From JAFDVL01 sp031409955 (GTDB lineage Bacteria; Acidobacteriota; Blastocatellia; RBC074), in the NCBI GenBank assembly GCA_031409955.1, contig JANNYF010000359.1, forward strand, positions 1-64,000: DNA of 64,000 nt. Direction: 5' to 3'. Position numbers and translations under genes: made by a program. Of this stretch, positions 24,550-33,682 are shown piece by piece. The notes beneath the pieces are model-generated. The model saw only the letters and a program-made list of their open reading frames with translations, did not search any database and was not told the DNA's origin. How positions within the stretch are numbered: the first letter of the stretch is position 1; the number at the start of each line of letters is the position of its first letter.

Positions 24550-25521
24550 GTGGACATTAAAGCCAGCCTGAAAAACAACCCGCCATTTTTGCTCGTCGTT
24601 CTCCTCGTCGCGCATTTGGTTGTTGTATTGTTTAATCCAGCGCCAGGCCGGGTCGGACGACGGATTGGCGAAGTTATTCTGCTGACTATTTACCAACCGT
24701 TACAATCGCTGCTTGCGTTGACCAGTTCAGGCGTTGGTGGCATCACGAATAAGTATTTGGTGTTGCGAGATGCGCGGGCCGAGAACGAACAATTACGTGG
24801 ACAGGTGGCGCAGCTCGAAGCGGAACGGTTGAAGTTACAAGAGCAGGTTCGTGTGGCGGAGCAAACCGGCAAAATCACTGGACTCACGTTACCGATGGCG
24901 GCGCGCATTGTGTCTGCGCGCGTGGTGGGACGCGATGCCACAATTTGGTATCGCACTGTCATCATAGACAAAGGCCTGACGTCGGGCATCGAAAAAGATC
25001 AACCCGTCATAACCGAGCAGGGATTGGTGGGACGCGTCGAGATTGCGACGCTCAATGCAGCGCGCGTGTTATTGCTGACGGATGAAAAGCACGCTTCCGG
25101 GGCTGCCATCGCGCAATCTTCTAATACGCGTGTGATGGGTATTGTGCAGGGAACCAGTAATTCTTACGGGAAGAATAACCTGCGCTGTGAACTCAAACTG
25201 GTTGGCGCAAACGGAGAAAAACCGGCGGTGGGCGAGACGATCTTCACCTCTGGGCAAGATGGTTTGTATCCGCGCGGATTGATTATTGGAAAAGTTGCTG
25301 CCCCACTTAACGCCGTAGAAAACTCACCTGATATCGTACCGATTGAGCCTGCTGCCCCCTTGGACAAACTCGAAACGGTTGGTGTTCTGACCATCTCGAA
25401 GGCACAGATTGAGGCGCAGAAGCAAGAACTCGACAAATTCGAGCGGGATCGAGAACAACAACTGAAAGACCAGCAAAAGAAAGCCGCCGAACAAAAGAAA
25501 AAGCAGGCTGAGCCAAAATAA
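24550..25521 (+). CDS. mreC: Rod shape-determining protein MreC
   Basis: A 323-residue protein. N-terminal membrane anchor (PPFLLVVLLVAHLVVVLF), a coiled coil (AENEQLRGQVAQLEAERLKLQEQV) and the beta-barrel periplasmic domain with ARVVGRDATIWYRTVIIDKG and GLVGRV. The C-terminus is a long charged helix rich in Lys/Gln (about 285-323). MreC links MreB to PBP2 in the elongation complex. Starts with GTG at 24550; the 87-base gap from mreB has no obvious terminator, so co-transcription is likely. Confidence 0.95.
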   Translation: MDIKASLKNNPPFLLVVLLVAHLVVVLFNPAPGRVGRRIGEVILLTIYQPLQSLLALTSSGVGGITNKYLVLRDARAENEQLRGQVAQLEAERLKLQEQVRVAEQTGKITGLTLPMAARIVSARVVGRDATIWYRTVIIDKGLTSGIEKDQPVITEQGLVGRVEIATLNAARVLLLTDEKHASGAAIAQSSNTRVMGIVQGTSNSYGKNNLRCELKLVGANGEKPAVGETIFTSGQDGLYPRGLIIGKVAAPLNAVENSPDIVPIEPAAPLDKLETVGVLTISKAQIEAQKQELDKFERDREQQLKDQQKKAAEQKKKQAEPK

Positions 25522-25646
25522 ATTGGGCAACTGCCAAAGCATTTGCGGTTCTCGTAAAGCAAGAATTGCATTCAGGAAGAAGTGAAAACCCCCAGTGGGA
25601 GCGCGGTCAAACTTCCTTCTGGTACCGCCTGAGGTCGAAGAACTGA

Positions 25647-26273
25647 TTGGAGAACGAATCTACTGGGCAAGCGCGAATTTTTAAGATCGGGGCGTGTTTG
25701 TTACTTGCCGCCTTCGCGCAGACCAGCTTGAAACAAGTCATCAGCCCCAAGTTGGAGTACATTGACTGGTTGTTACTGGTCACGGTGTACGTCAGTATGT
25801 TGCGCGAGCCAGTCCTCGCTCTGGTGACAGGGGCGGTGGCGGGAATTCTCCACGATATGCTATCGGGTATGGCAGTTCCGATGGGCGTCAGTGGCATCGG
25901 ATATGTCGTCGCCGCTTATATTGGTTTTTGGGTTTCGAGTTCTTTTTTGGTGGAAGGTCTGTTGATGAGGGTGGCGACCGTCGCGGGGGCCAGTGTTGTT
26001 GCTGCTATTCTGCGACTTTCCTTGTATACTTTTACGGTGGATGTGAAGATGCCGGTGCAGGCGGCCTTGGAATTGATTTTGGGGCCGACCGTGAATTTGC
26101 TGCTGTCCCTGGCGCTTTATCCCGCGTTGGATCAATTCTTTGATTTTGGTCGCCGCGCCAAAACTCGCCGGGCAGAAGCGATGCGCAACTCTCCCCGTCG
26201 GCGCAAGTGGATGGTCAAGAACAGAGAACCCCGATGGAAGCTCAAACGCCGCACAAAATTCAAGGTTAAGTGA
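25647..26273 (+). CDS. mreD: Rod shape-determining protein MreD
   Basis: A 208-residue membrane protein with about five hydrophobic helices (IGACLLLAAFAQTSLKQV, WLLLVTVYVSMLREP, VLALVTGAVAGILHDM and others) and a strongly basic C-terminal tail. This fits MreD, the small membrane partner of MreC. The TTG at 25647 is the earliest start in frame, with GAGG about 12 bases upstream; it is the position expected from the operon. The basic tail (RRRKWMVKNREPRWKLKRR) is longer than usual. Confidence 0.85.
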   Translation: MENESTGQARIFKIGACLLLAAFAQTSLKQVISPKLEYIDWLLLVTVYVSMLREPVLALVTGAVAGILHDMLSGMAVPMGVSGIGYVVAAYIGFWVSSSFLVEGLLMRVATVAGASVVAAILRLSLYTFTVDVKMPVQAALELILGPTVNLLLSLALYPALDQFFDFGRRAKTRRAEAMRNSPRRRKWMVKNREPRWKLKRRTKFKVK

Positions 26274-26330
26274 TCCCCTATTAACTGACCTTCATAAATT
26301 GAGAAATCACCCTCGCATATTGTAACTGGT

Positions 26331-28346
26331 ATGAAGTCTGTACCGAACAATCCAGCCGACTCTTTTGAAAGCAAGCGCCAGATGAATCTTCGTCTGGAAA
26401 TCGTGCGTTTCCTGGCGCTGGCAATCTTTGTTGTGTTAGGCGCGCGCCTATATTGGCTGCAAGTCAAAAACTTTGAATATTATCGAGATCGCGCGGATAA
26501 CAATCGCTACAAAACCATCCCGATTCCTGCGCGCCGGGGCAGAATCTTAGACCGCAATGGCAAACTCTTAGCCGACAGCCGATACGTTTACAACATTGTT
26601 CTGGAGCGCAAATTGGGCAATCGGGAAATTACGCCGGATCATTTTCCTGAAGTTCATAAACTGCTGACGAGCAATCTTGACATCGAAGCCAAATGGTTAG
26701 GAGAGCGCTTTGAAGCCGCGAAATTTGCGCCGCGTCATGTTCCAATTGTTGTGAAAGAAGATGCTTCATCGCGTGAAGTGCAATGGGTGGCTGCGCATAA
26801 CAATGACTATCCTGAATTGCGTGTCGAACGCGCGCCACAGCGCCACTATCCGAACGGCGTGCTGGCGGCCCACGCGCTTGGCTATGTGGGGGAAGTCAGC
26901 AAAGAAGAGTTGAATAAACTAGAGAGCCAATACAGTGAGAAAAAAGGCTTCAAGTTTGGCGACATTGTGGGGCGCGCCGGATTGGAAAAATACTACAACG
27001 AGGTGCTGGCGGGGCGTGACGGCTGGCGCAGAGTGACCGTCAACAGTCAGGGGAAAATCGAAGACGAACTGGATAAAGCCGATCCGATTGCAGGCCGCGA
27101 TCTTTTTACTACCCTGGATTTGGATTTACAGCAGGTCGCCGAAAAACAAGGCGACACGATGCCTTCGGGACGCGGTGCGCTTGGCATGATGGACCCGAAT
27201 AACGGCGAGATTCTGGTCTTTGTCAGCCGCCCAGCCTTCGATCCCAACACGTTTTCGCAACGCTCCAAAACGCCCGAAGGACGCGAAGAGATTTCGGACT
27301 ATTACCAGGACACCGACAAACCGCTCTACAACCGCATGATTCAAGGCGGCTTCGTGCCGGGTTCAACTTGGAAACTGATGACTTCGGTAGCCGCGCTAAA
27401 CGAAGGCGTGATTACGCCGAAAGAGTCGCGGATTCAGGACGGAGGCATCCAGCTCGGCAACTATTTTATGAACTCAATGTCGCACACTGGCATGCCGGAT
27501 GTCGTGACAGCGATTCGGGTTTCTGCGGATGGCTATTATTATCGGCTGGGGCTGAAACTGGGCGAAGAGCGCTTTGCCAAATGGGTCGAGAAGTTTGGCT
27601 TTGGGCATCGCACTGGCATTGACATCCCCAACGAAGGCGCTGGATTACAACCTGTGGCAGCTACCAAGCAGAAAATTAGCGAAGCACTTAGTAAGCGGAA
27701 ATTGAAGGAAGCGGAAAATGCTCCCACGCCGGAAGCCAAAAAGAAATTGATTTACCAGGCCGAGCAAATCCTGAAAGAGGCCAAGTGGACGGATTATGAC
27801 ATGGCGGCATCTGCCTTTGGGCAAGGGCAAAACCAATCCACGCCGCTGCAATTGATGCGGTATGTGGGTGGCTTGGCCAATGGCGGCAAGATGTATACGC
27901 CGCATTTTTTGCTCAAAGCGGTCGCCGGAACTGACCGCAATGATGCTCCTCAACCTGAGTGGAAGTATGAAGAGAAGAACGTCTTTACAGTCCCAATGTC
28001 GCCGGAAATTCATGACCTCGTCAAGCGCGGCATGTATGGCGCAGTGAACGAAAGTGGCGGTACGGCAGGAGGTTCGCGCATTGAAGGATTTGACGTTTGC
28101 GGCAAAACCGGTACGGCGCAGGTGGCATCCAACGCACGCGCGGGTTCCAAAAACAAAGATCACGCGTGGTTTATTAGCTTTGCGCCGAAAGAGAAACCCG
28201 AAATTTGTGGCGTCGTGTTGACTGAAAACTCCGGCTTTGGCGGCAAACTGTCGGCTCCGCGCGCGCGCGCGATCTATGACGTGTATTATCGTCGGAAAAA
28301 TAATCTGCCACCGGATACGCAGGCGCAATTGGTGAAGAGGCCGTAA
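26331..28346 (+). CDS. mrdA: Penicillin-binding protein 2 (elongation transpeptidase)
   Basis: A 671-residue class B penicillin-binding protein that cross-links lateral-wall peptidoglycan. One N-terminal membrane anchor (FLALAIFVVLGARLYWLQV), the pedestal domain with PIPARRGRILDRNGKLLA, and the transpeptidase domain with catalytic S345 in GSTWKLMT, the second motif S398-A-D and K592-T-G in CGKTGTAQVA. The S-x-D form of the second motif is usual for PBP2. The gene is followed at once by rodA, its glycosyltransferase partner. Confidence 0.96.
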   Translation: MKSVPNNPADSFESKRQMNLRLEIVRFLALAIFVVLGARLYWLQVKNFEYYRDRADNNRYKTIPIPARRGRILDRNGKLLADSRYVYNIVLERKLGNREITPDHFPEVHKLLTSNLDIEAKWLGERFEAAKFAPRHVPIVVKEDASSREVQWVAAHNNDYPELRVERAPQRHYPNGVLAAHALGYVGEVSKEELNKLESQYSEKKGFKFGDIVGRAGLEKYYNEVLAGRDGWRRVTVNSQGKIEDELDKADPIAGRDLFTTLDLDLQQVAEKQGDTMPSGRGALGMMDPNNGEILVFVSRPAFDPNTFSQRSKTPEGREEISDYYQDTDKPLYNRMIQGGFVPGSTWKLMTSVAALNEGVITPKESRIQDGGIQLGNYFMNSMSHTGMPDVVTAIRVSADGYYYRLGLKLGEERFAKWVEKFGFGHRTGIDIPNEGAGLQPVAATKQKISEALSKRKLKEAENAPTPEAKKKLIYQAEQILKEAKWTDYDMAASAFGQGQNQSTPLQLMRYVGGLANGGKMYTPHFLLKAVAGTDRNDAPQPEWKYEEKNVFTVPMSPEIHDLVKRGMYGAVNESGGTAGGSRIEGFDVCGKTGTAQVASNARAGSKNKDHAWFISFAPKEKPEICGVVLTENSGFGGKLSAPRARAIYDVYYRRKNNLPPDTQAQLVKRP

Positions 28347-28368
28347 TGAAGCGGCGTTGACGAAACGT

Positions 28369-29472
28369 ATGTTATCACTTGCACCATCACCAAAATTTCT
28401 GCGGGATTTTGATTGGCTTGCCTTCCTCCTCATCATAGGATTGATGGCCTTTGGTGTGGTGCAAATTCATAGTGCGAAGCCGAATAGTCCCAGTCTCTGG
28501 CAACGACAGATTTATGCCATGGTGTTGGGGCTGATCGTTATGTTTGTGGTGACGAAGATGGACTACAATCGCATCTTCAGTATCGCCCCACATTTGTATG
28601 GCTTCGGGGTCTTTTTGCTGGTGCTGGTGTTGTTGTTCGGGACGGAGATTAACGGAAATAAGAACTGGCTTCAGATTGGGCCAGTGGGCGGTCAGCCATC
28701 CGAATTAGCCAAGGTTTTCACGTTGTTGATGCTGGTAAAATATCTTTCCAGTGTCCGTGTGCGCCCGCTGACATTGCGAACGATGGCGGTGGCGGGGGCG
28801 ATCTGGATTGTGCCGACCGTGCTGGTCTATCTCGAAAACGACACCGGCAGCACGCTCAGTTTTATTTCGTTCTTTGCCGTTCTGCTTTTTCTCTGTGGCT
28901 TGCGGTGGAGTTGGATTGCGACGGGCTTGGCGGTGGTCGTGCTGGCCGGATTTATTGCGATCCCGAAGATCAAAGCGAGTACCAGTTACAAGGCCGAACG
29001 GATCAAAGCGGTGTACTGGCCGGAGTTGGCGGCGAAACGGTATCGCTATCAAAACGAGCAATCCTATATTGCCGTTGGTTCGGGTGGGACGTATGGCAAA
29101 GGGATCGGGAGCGGGACCCAAGGCCCGCTCGGATTCGTGCCAGAAGTGCATTCAGATTTTATTTTTACGATTGCGGGCGAGGAAACCGGGTTTCTCGGTT
29201 GCAGCCTCGCGCTGGGTGCTTACTTAATCATCATTTGGCGGTTGATCGAAGCAGCGCAAAAGTCCCGTGACCGCGAAGGAACTTTGCTGGTCGCGGGCTA
29301 TACCGGTTTGTTGTTGTATCACGTCGCCATCAGCGTCGGAATGGTCGTTGGTCTTTTACCGATCATGGGCATTCCGTTGCCGCTGATGAGTCACGGCGGG
29401 TCGTCTATTTTGGCGACGTTGCTTGCGTTGGGGCTGTGCCTCAGCGTGCGTTTGCGCCGCTTCGTTAATTAA
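28369..29472 (+). CDS. rodA: Rod shape-determining glycosyltransferase RodA
   Basis: A 367-residue SEDS-family polytopic protein, about ten membrane helices, which polymerises lipid II for side-wall growth together with PBP2. Landmarks: NGNKNWLQIGPVGGQPSELAKV, YLENDTGSTLSF, the GKGIGSGTQGPLGFVPEVHSDFIF loop and GIPLPLMSHGGSSIL. The ATG at 28369 is chosen; the frame can open at a TTG 12 bases earlier. It lies 22 bases after mrdA. Confidence 0.95.
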   Translation: MLSLAPSPKFLRDFDWLAFLLIIGLMAFGVVQIHSAKPNSPSLWQRQIYAMVLGLIVMFVVTKMDYNRIFSIAPHLYGFGVFLLVLVLLFGTEINGNKNWLQIGPVGGQPSELAKVFTLLMLVKYLSSVRVRPLTLRTMAVAGAIWIVPTVLVYLENDTGSTLSFISFFAVLLFLCGLRWSWIATGLAVVVLAGFIAIPKIKASTSYKAERIKAVYWPELAAKRYRYQNEQSYIAVGSGGTYGKGIGSGTQGPLGFVPEVHSDFIFTIAGEETGFLGCSLALGAYLIIIWRLIEAAQKSRDREGTLLVAGYTGLLLYHVAISVGMVVGLLPIMGIPLPLMSHGGSSILATLLALGLCLSVRLRRFVN

Positions 29473-30198
29473 CCCGCGAATGATGGCGAAGAAATTAACC
29501 GAAACGCGCCTGAAGCGTTTCCAGGGTGAGTGAGAAAAGACGTTTTTATTTCTCACTCGACGCAGTGCTGAAGTGCAGGTGCATGAGGGTTCGTTGGTCG
29601 TTTGATTGGCTTCAGCACACGAGAACAGGTTCCTTAATGAAAACCTCCAGGGCGTCGTCGCACGCTGTTTGCAAAAGCGGTGCGCGACAGGGCGTCACTT
29701 TCGTTCAGCCAATGAGCGAGCGAGTAAAGCGGTCTCTTTTGGATGTTGAGGCAGCATTAAATTCTAACGCCGCAACCCCAACCGATTCCGGCTTGCTCCT
29801 GACTGATTGGCTTCACCTCAAAGTTTGTAGTTTCGACAGGCTTGCTGCTGGGCGAGTACCTCGTGCTTTGTGCGCCGCGAATCGCGTCGCGCCGAACTCG
29901 ACGCCGCTTACCGCAGGCTTCTTTTATGGAAATTAAATCTCGCTTGCAAGCGGGGTTATCAAATTGCTGAATAGCACAGACGATAGTTGTTGATGAATCT
30001 AGTAGAAGATTTCAGAAGAAACTCACCCGAAGGTCAGCCGCTTACTTTTTCCGGCTCGTGGTTTACTCTTGGTAACAGACAACGCCAACAGGCAAAACCA
30101 CGACGGCAAAATTGCTGTGCGGCGTGAACCTTTGGCGGCACACTTCCATTAGTCCTCTTCGTCACCTGTCTGCTGGCTATTGCTCTTAGGAGAAATAG
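29473..30198 (+). other. Long untranslated stretch before the RNase E/G gene
   Basis: 726 bases with no supported gene. A hairpin GAGTGAGAAA/TTTCTCACTC lies at 29528-29558 shortly after rodA but lacks a T-tract. A 136-codon frame at 29526-29936 has a composition unlike its neighbours and no recognisable motif, so it is not called. The length and position fit a structured 5' leader of the ribonuclease mRNA; RNase E-type genes are known to be autoregulated through such leaders in enterobacteria. That is inference only. Confidence 0.4.
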
Positions 30199-32829
30199 AT
30201 GGGCAAAGAATTGATCGTAAGCCTGAATGGGCGCGAAAAGAAAATTGCGATTATTGAAGACGACGTCGTGACCGAATTTTATGTCGAACGCGGCGACGAA
30301 AATCAGGGCATCGTGGGCAACATTTACAAAGGCAAAGTCATGAAAGTGCTGCCTGGTATGCAATCCGCTTTCGTGGACATTGGGTTGGAACGAGATGCGT
30401 TTTTGTATGTGTCCGACTTTATTGATGACGAAGATTTTGACGGTGCGTTGCAAGATGAACGCAAGGACGAAAAACGTCCGGCGCGGGTTGAACGCCCGGA
30501 AAAAGCCGAACGCCCGGAGCGTCCCGAACGTCCCGAACGCCCGGAGCGTCCCGACCGCCCCGAACGATCCGACCGCCCGCGAACCTCACGGTTTGCTGCC
30601 CCCGAAGCTCCGCTCGTGATTGAAGCTGTTGAGTCGGAAGATTCGGACGATGAAGCGACGATGGAAGCGTTGCGACACATTGAAGAAATCAGCGCCGAGC
30701 CAGTCATTGAACATGACTTGGAAGACGACCTGGAAAGCGTCGTGCAACCCGTTCCGGTGGTGGCTGAAAGCCCGCGTGATCGTCGTCGCCAACGCTTGCA
30801 CTATACCAAGCCGGAAGAAGAGGTTGTGGCCGTTGCCGTTGTGGCCGAGGTGGTGCCAGCGCCTGTGGCTGAAGGTGGAGTTGCAGCGGAAGCCTCTGAA
30901 GCTGAAGAGCCAGGCCGTCGCCGTCGCCGTCCGCGCCCCAAACGCGGGCGTGGTGACGCACCTGTTGTCGAAGCTGTCGAAGCGGAAGACGCTGCGCCAG
31001 TCGTCGCTGAAACCGTCAAACCCCCATCAAGAGTGGCTTCCTCACGCGCGGCTGAAAAGCCTGCGCCCGTTGTCCCACAGGTTTTTGAACCGACGCCGAT
31101 GTCAGAACCCGGCGAGCCAATGGAGCGGATCAATGATGATGACTTGGGGCCAGCCTCTGCCAAGCAAAAGGTGGCGCCGCCGGAAGAGTTGGTGATGGTC
31201 AAACTTGAAGTCGAACCCACGCCGGAAGTTCACGTTGGTTCGCTGCAAACGGCATTGTCGGGCGATGAGAATTTCGAGCGCATCAGCGATGATGAAGCGC
31301 TCAGCGCCAAGACTGATGCGCCCGTGGCAGCGGAACCCGATACTGCTGAAGAACTCGTGACGGCGGCAACGGCGGACGGGGCGGACTTGCCCGATGCCAG
31401 CGCCGAGGTTCGGGAAAAGAAATCGCGCGCTGAATTTGCGACGCGACGCGGTGGGCGTGGACGTCGTCGCCGTTTGCCCGGAGAAGATGCAACGGCGGAG
31501 GCGACGGACGAAAAGCCCGCCGAACCAGTCGCCGAAAGCGCTCCAGCACCTGTTCCCACGAGCAGCTTGCTGGCTTCTCCCAGTAGCGGCCCGATGGCTG
31601 TGCGCCCAGGGCGTCCGGTCATTTCCGATTTGCTGCGCGAAGGACAAGAAGTTCTGGTGCAAATTGCCAAAGAACCGATTGGGCAGAAAGGTGCGCGCAT
31701 CACCTCGCACGTCGTGTTGCCGGGGCGCTACGTCGTGTATATGCCGACCGTAGATCATATCGGCGTCTCGCGCAAAATCGGCACCGATGAAGAGCGGCAA
31801 CGCCTCAAACGCACGCTGAATCAACTACGCGCGGAAAACAATATTCCCGGCGGCTTTATTGTCCGCACCGCAGCAGGCGGACGCACGACCGAAGAGTTGC
31901 GCGATGATGTGCAATATCTGGGGCGTACCTGGATGGAGATGCGCCGCCGTTCGGATCGTTCCAAAGCGCCCTCGGTGGTGCATCGGGATTTGGATTTGGT
32001 GCAACGAATTCTGCGCGATCAGCTTTCGTCTGACTTCACCGCAATTCGCGTGGACAATGAATTCGAGTACGAACGCATCGTGGATTTCGTCAATCGCTTT
32101 GCGCCGAAGCTGATTCATCGCGTCAAACTGTACACGAAGGAAAATTCGATTCTCGACGAATACGGCGTGCAGGCCGAATTGGACAAAGCCGTCAAGCCGC
32201 GCGTCTGGTTGCGGTCGGGCGGCTACATCGTCATTAACCAAACGGAAGCGCTGGTGGCGATTGACGTGAACACGGGCAAATTCGTGGGACGCTCGAATCG
32301 GTTGGAAGATACGATTGTCAAAACCAATCTTGAAGCGGCGAAAGAAATCGCGCGGCAAATCCGGCTGCGGGATTTGGGCGGCATCATCATTCTCGACTTC
32401 ATTGATATGGAAGAACGCCGCAATCGCGCCCGCGTGATGCAGACGTTGGAAATCGAATTGCGCCAGGACAAATCGCCGTCGAAGATTCTTCAGTTCAATG
32501 ATTTCGGACTGGTTGCCATCACCCGCAAACGCGTCAAGCAATCGCTCGAACGCACGCTCTGCACGCCCTGCGCGTATTGTGGCGGAGGCGGTATGGTCAA
32601 GAGTCCGCAAACCATCTGCTATGAATTGCTGGCCGAAACACGTCGCGTTGCCAAACACGAAGATCAACCGGGTGAAGTGATCCTGCGCGTCAACCCGGAA
32701 GTCGCCAAAGCCTTGCGCACCACAGAACGCGACATCTTCATTGACATCGAGTCACACTTTACCGGGGTCGTGACGATCAAGAGCGATCCCGCGATTCATC
32801 AGGAACATTTCGATATTGCGTTGGTGTAA
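30199..32829 (+). CDS. rng: Ribonuclease E/G family endonuclease with split S1 domain
   Basis: An 876-residue enzyme that cleaves single-stranded AU-rich RNA in mRNA decay and rRNA processing. The first half of the S1 domain is at residues 38-75 (GNIYKGKVMKVLPGMQSAFVDIGLERDAFL). About 390 residues of low-complexity acidic, Pro- and Arg-rich sequence follow, including RPERPERPERPERPDRPER. The second half of S1 then resumes near 470 (LLREGQEVLVQIAKEPIGQKG). The catalytic DNase I-like domain has AIDVNTGKFVG and IILDFIDMEERRNR (metal-binding Asp), and a Zn-link-like CTPCAYCGGGG. Ribosome site TAGGAG precedes the ATG. A hairpin terminator follows. Confidence 0.93.
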   Translation: MGKELIVSLNGREKKIAIIEDDVVTEFYVERGDENQGIVGNIYKGKVMKVLPGMQSAFVDIGLERDAFLYVSDFIDDEDFDGALQDERKDEKRPARVERPEKAERPERPERPERPERPDRPERSDRPRTSRFAAPEAPLVIEAVESEDSDDEATMEALRHIEEISAEPVIEHDLEDDLESVVQPVPVVAESPRDRRRQRLHYTKPEEEVVAVAVVAEVVPAPVAEGGVAAEASEAEEPGRRRRRPRPKRGRGDAPVVEAVEAEDAAPVVAETVKPPSRVASSRAAEKPAPVVPQVFEPTPMSEPGEPMERINDDDLGPASAKQKVAPPEELVMVKLEVEPTPEVHVGSLQTALSGDENFERISDDEALSAKTDAPVAAEPDTAEELVTAATADGADLPDASAEVREKKSRAEFATRRGGRGRRRRLPGEDATAEATDEKPAEPVAESAPAPVPTSSLLASPSSGPMAVRPGRPVISDLLREGQEVLVQIAKEPIGQKGARITSHVVLPGRYVVYMPTVDHIGVSRKIGTDEERQRLKRTLNQLRAENNIPGGFIVRTAAGGRTTEELRDDVQYLGRTWMEMRRRSDRSKAPSVVHRDLDLVQRILRDQLSSDFTAIRVDNEFEYERIVDFVNRFAPKLIHRVKLYTKENSILDEYGVQAELDKAVKPRVWLRSGGYIVINQTEALVAIDVNTGKFVGRSNRLEDTIVKTNLEAAKEIARQIRLRDLGGIIILDFIDMEERRNRARVMQTLEIELRQDKSPSKILQFNDFGLVAITRKRVKQSLERTLCTPCAYCGGGGMVKSPQTICYELLAETRRVAKHEDQPGEVILRVNPEVAKALRTTERDIFIDIESHFTGVVTIKSDPAIHQEHFDIALV

Positions 32830-32853
32830 TTGCGCCCGCGTAAACTGAGCAAG

Positions 32854-32890
32854 AAAGCCATTGGCAAGCAACTGCTGATGGCTTTTGTTT
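32854..32890 (+). terminator. Hairpin terminator after the ribonuclease gene
   Basis: Arms AAAGCCAT (32854-32861) and ATGGCTTT (32878-32885) followed by TGTTTTGG. Placed 25 bases after the ribonuclease stop. Confidence 0.6.
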
Positions 32891-32905
32891 TGGCGTGGAA
32901 GTATT

Positions 32906-32992
32906 GGGCAATGGCATTGAATTAAGGACTGGCGAGCGACGGTTCGACAAACTGAAGTTTGTCGGACATTCCTTAATTCAACGCCATTGCCC
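32906..32992. repeat. 23-bp inverted repeat overlapping the mobA 3' end
   Basis: The left arm (32906-32928) begins GGGCAATGGCATTGAATTAA. The right arm (32970-32992) is its reverse complement with one mismatch and includes the last codons and stop of mobA. An inner hairpin CGACAAAC-TGAA-GTTTGTCG lies at 32945-32964. GGGCAATGGCATTG recurs at about 61459, so this is a dispersed element. Confidence 0.7.
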
Positions 32993-33590
32993 CTATGTGC
33001 CGATGATCTTCAGGCGTGTTGACATTGCGTAGCAAGCGTTCGGAATTGGCGAGATACGAATACTCGGCAAAACTCACCCGCCGTGTATTGACGCGTGCTT
33101 GCAGCCACTGCGCTTTCAATTCATTCGCCGTGAGTAGCGCAGAAACTTGCGGCAAACAAGTCGCTGCATAAATCGCCGCCAACATTTGTGGGCGTTCCGC
33201 CGGGTCAAGCGGAACCGTCAGATCGTGTTTTTCTGAAGTGTGAATTGCGCCCAACCTCTGCAAAAACTCCGCTGTCACAAATGGCAAATCACACGCCAGA
33301 ATCAGTGCTGACTCCTCTTTCACGCATTGCCGCAAGACGGTTTCGATACCACCCAACGGCCCGCGATAGTCGTGCAAATCGTCGAACAATTCCGTCTTCC
33401 ACCGCGCCGCTAATTGCGCATACCGAGCAAGGTTTGGATTCGCTGGATGGACGACAATTGCCAAGCGGTCCGCGACGGGTTGCGCCGCCGTCAGCACATG
33501 TTCGATCATTGGACGACCGTCCAGTAGCAGCCAGGCTTTATCCTCGCCCATCCGCGAACTGCGCCCTCCGGCTTGAATTGCTGCAATCAT
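32973..33590 (-). CDS. mobA: Molybdenum cofactor guanylyltransferase
   Basis: A 205-residue nucleotidyltransferase that attaches GMP to molybdopterin to make the bis-MGD-type cofactor of some molybdoenzymes. Seen: the N-terminal loop IQAGGRSSRMGEDKAWLLLDG, LFDDLHDYRGPLGGI and LACDLPFVTAEFL (metal-binding Asp). The last ~20 residues contain NVNTPED, typical of the family. The start at 33590 is chosen because CGGAG lies 8 bases upstream; the frame extends to 33671 without support. No molybdoenzyme gene is in the window. Confidence 0.9.
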   Translation of the reverse strand: MIAAIQAGGRSSRMGEDKAWLLLDGRPMIEHVLTAAQPVADRLAIVVHPANPNLARYAQLAARWKTELFDDLHDYRGPLGGIETVLRQCVKEESALILACDLPFVTAEFLQRLGAIHTSEKHDLTVPLDPAERPQMLAAIYAATCLPQVSALLTANELKAQWLQARVNTRRVSFAEYSYLANSERLLRNVNTPEDHRHIGAMALN

Positions 33591-33682
33591 TCTCGGAACT
33601 CCGTGACAGGTTGTGTTATATTTCTCGCCGTTCAGACATTGATACTTCTGAATCATACAACTTCCGGCCAAGAGGTAACATC

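Noticed and set aside
29821..29850. GTAGTTTCGACAGG resembling the 5' end of tmRNA
   Set aside because: No matching acceptor stem, tag-peptide frame or 3' TTCGA(N)..CCA end nearby on either strand.
29526..29936. 136-codon frame upstream of the ribonuclease
   Set aside because: No recognisable domain or conserved motif and unusual residue composition; treated as non-coding leader.
30427..30600. RPER repeats as evidence of frameshift or misassembly in the ribonuclease
   Set aside because: The frame stays open on both sides and the S1 domain resumes in frame, so an insertion is the simpler reading.
33188..33682. Upstream extension of the S55 peptidase frame
   Set aside because: It runs antisense through mobA and precedes a clear signal peptide with its own ribosome site at 33683.
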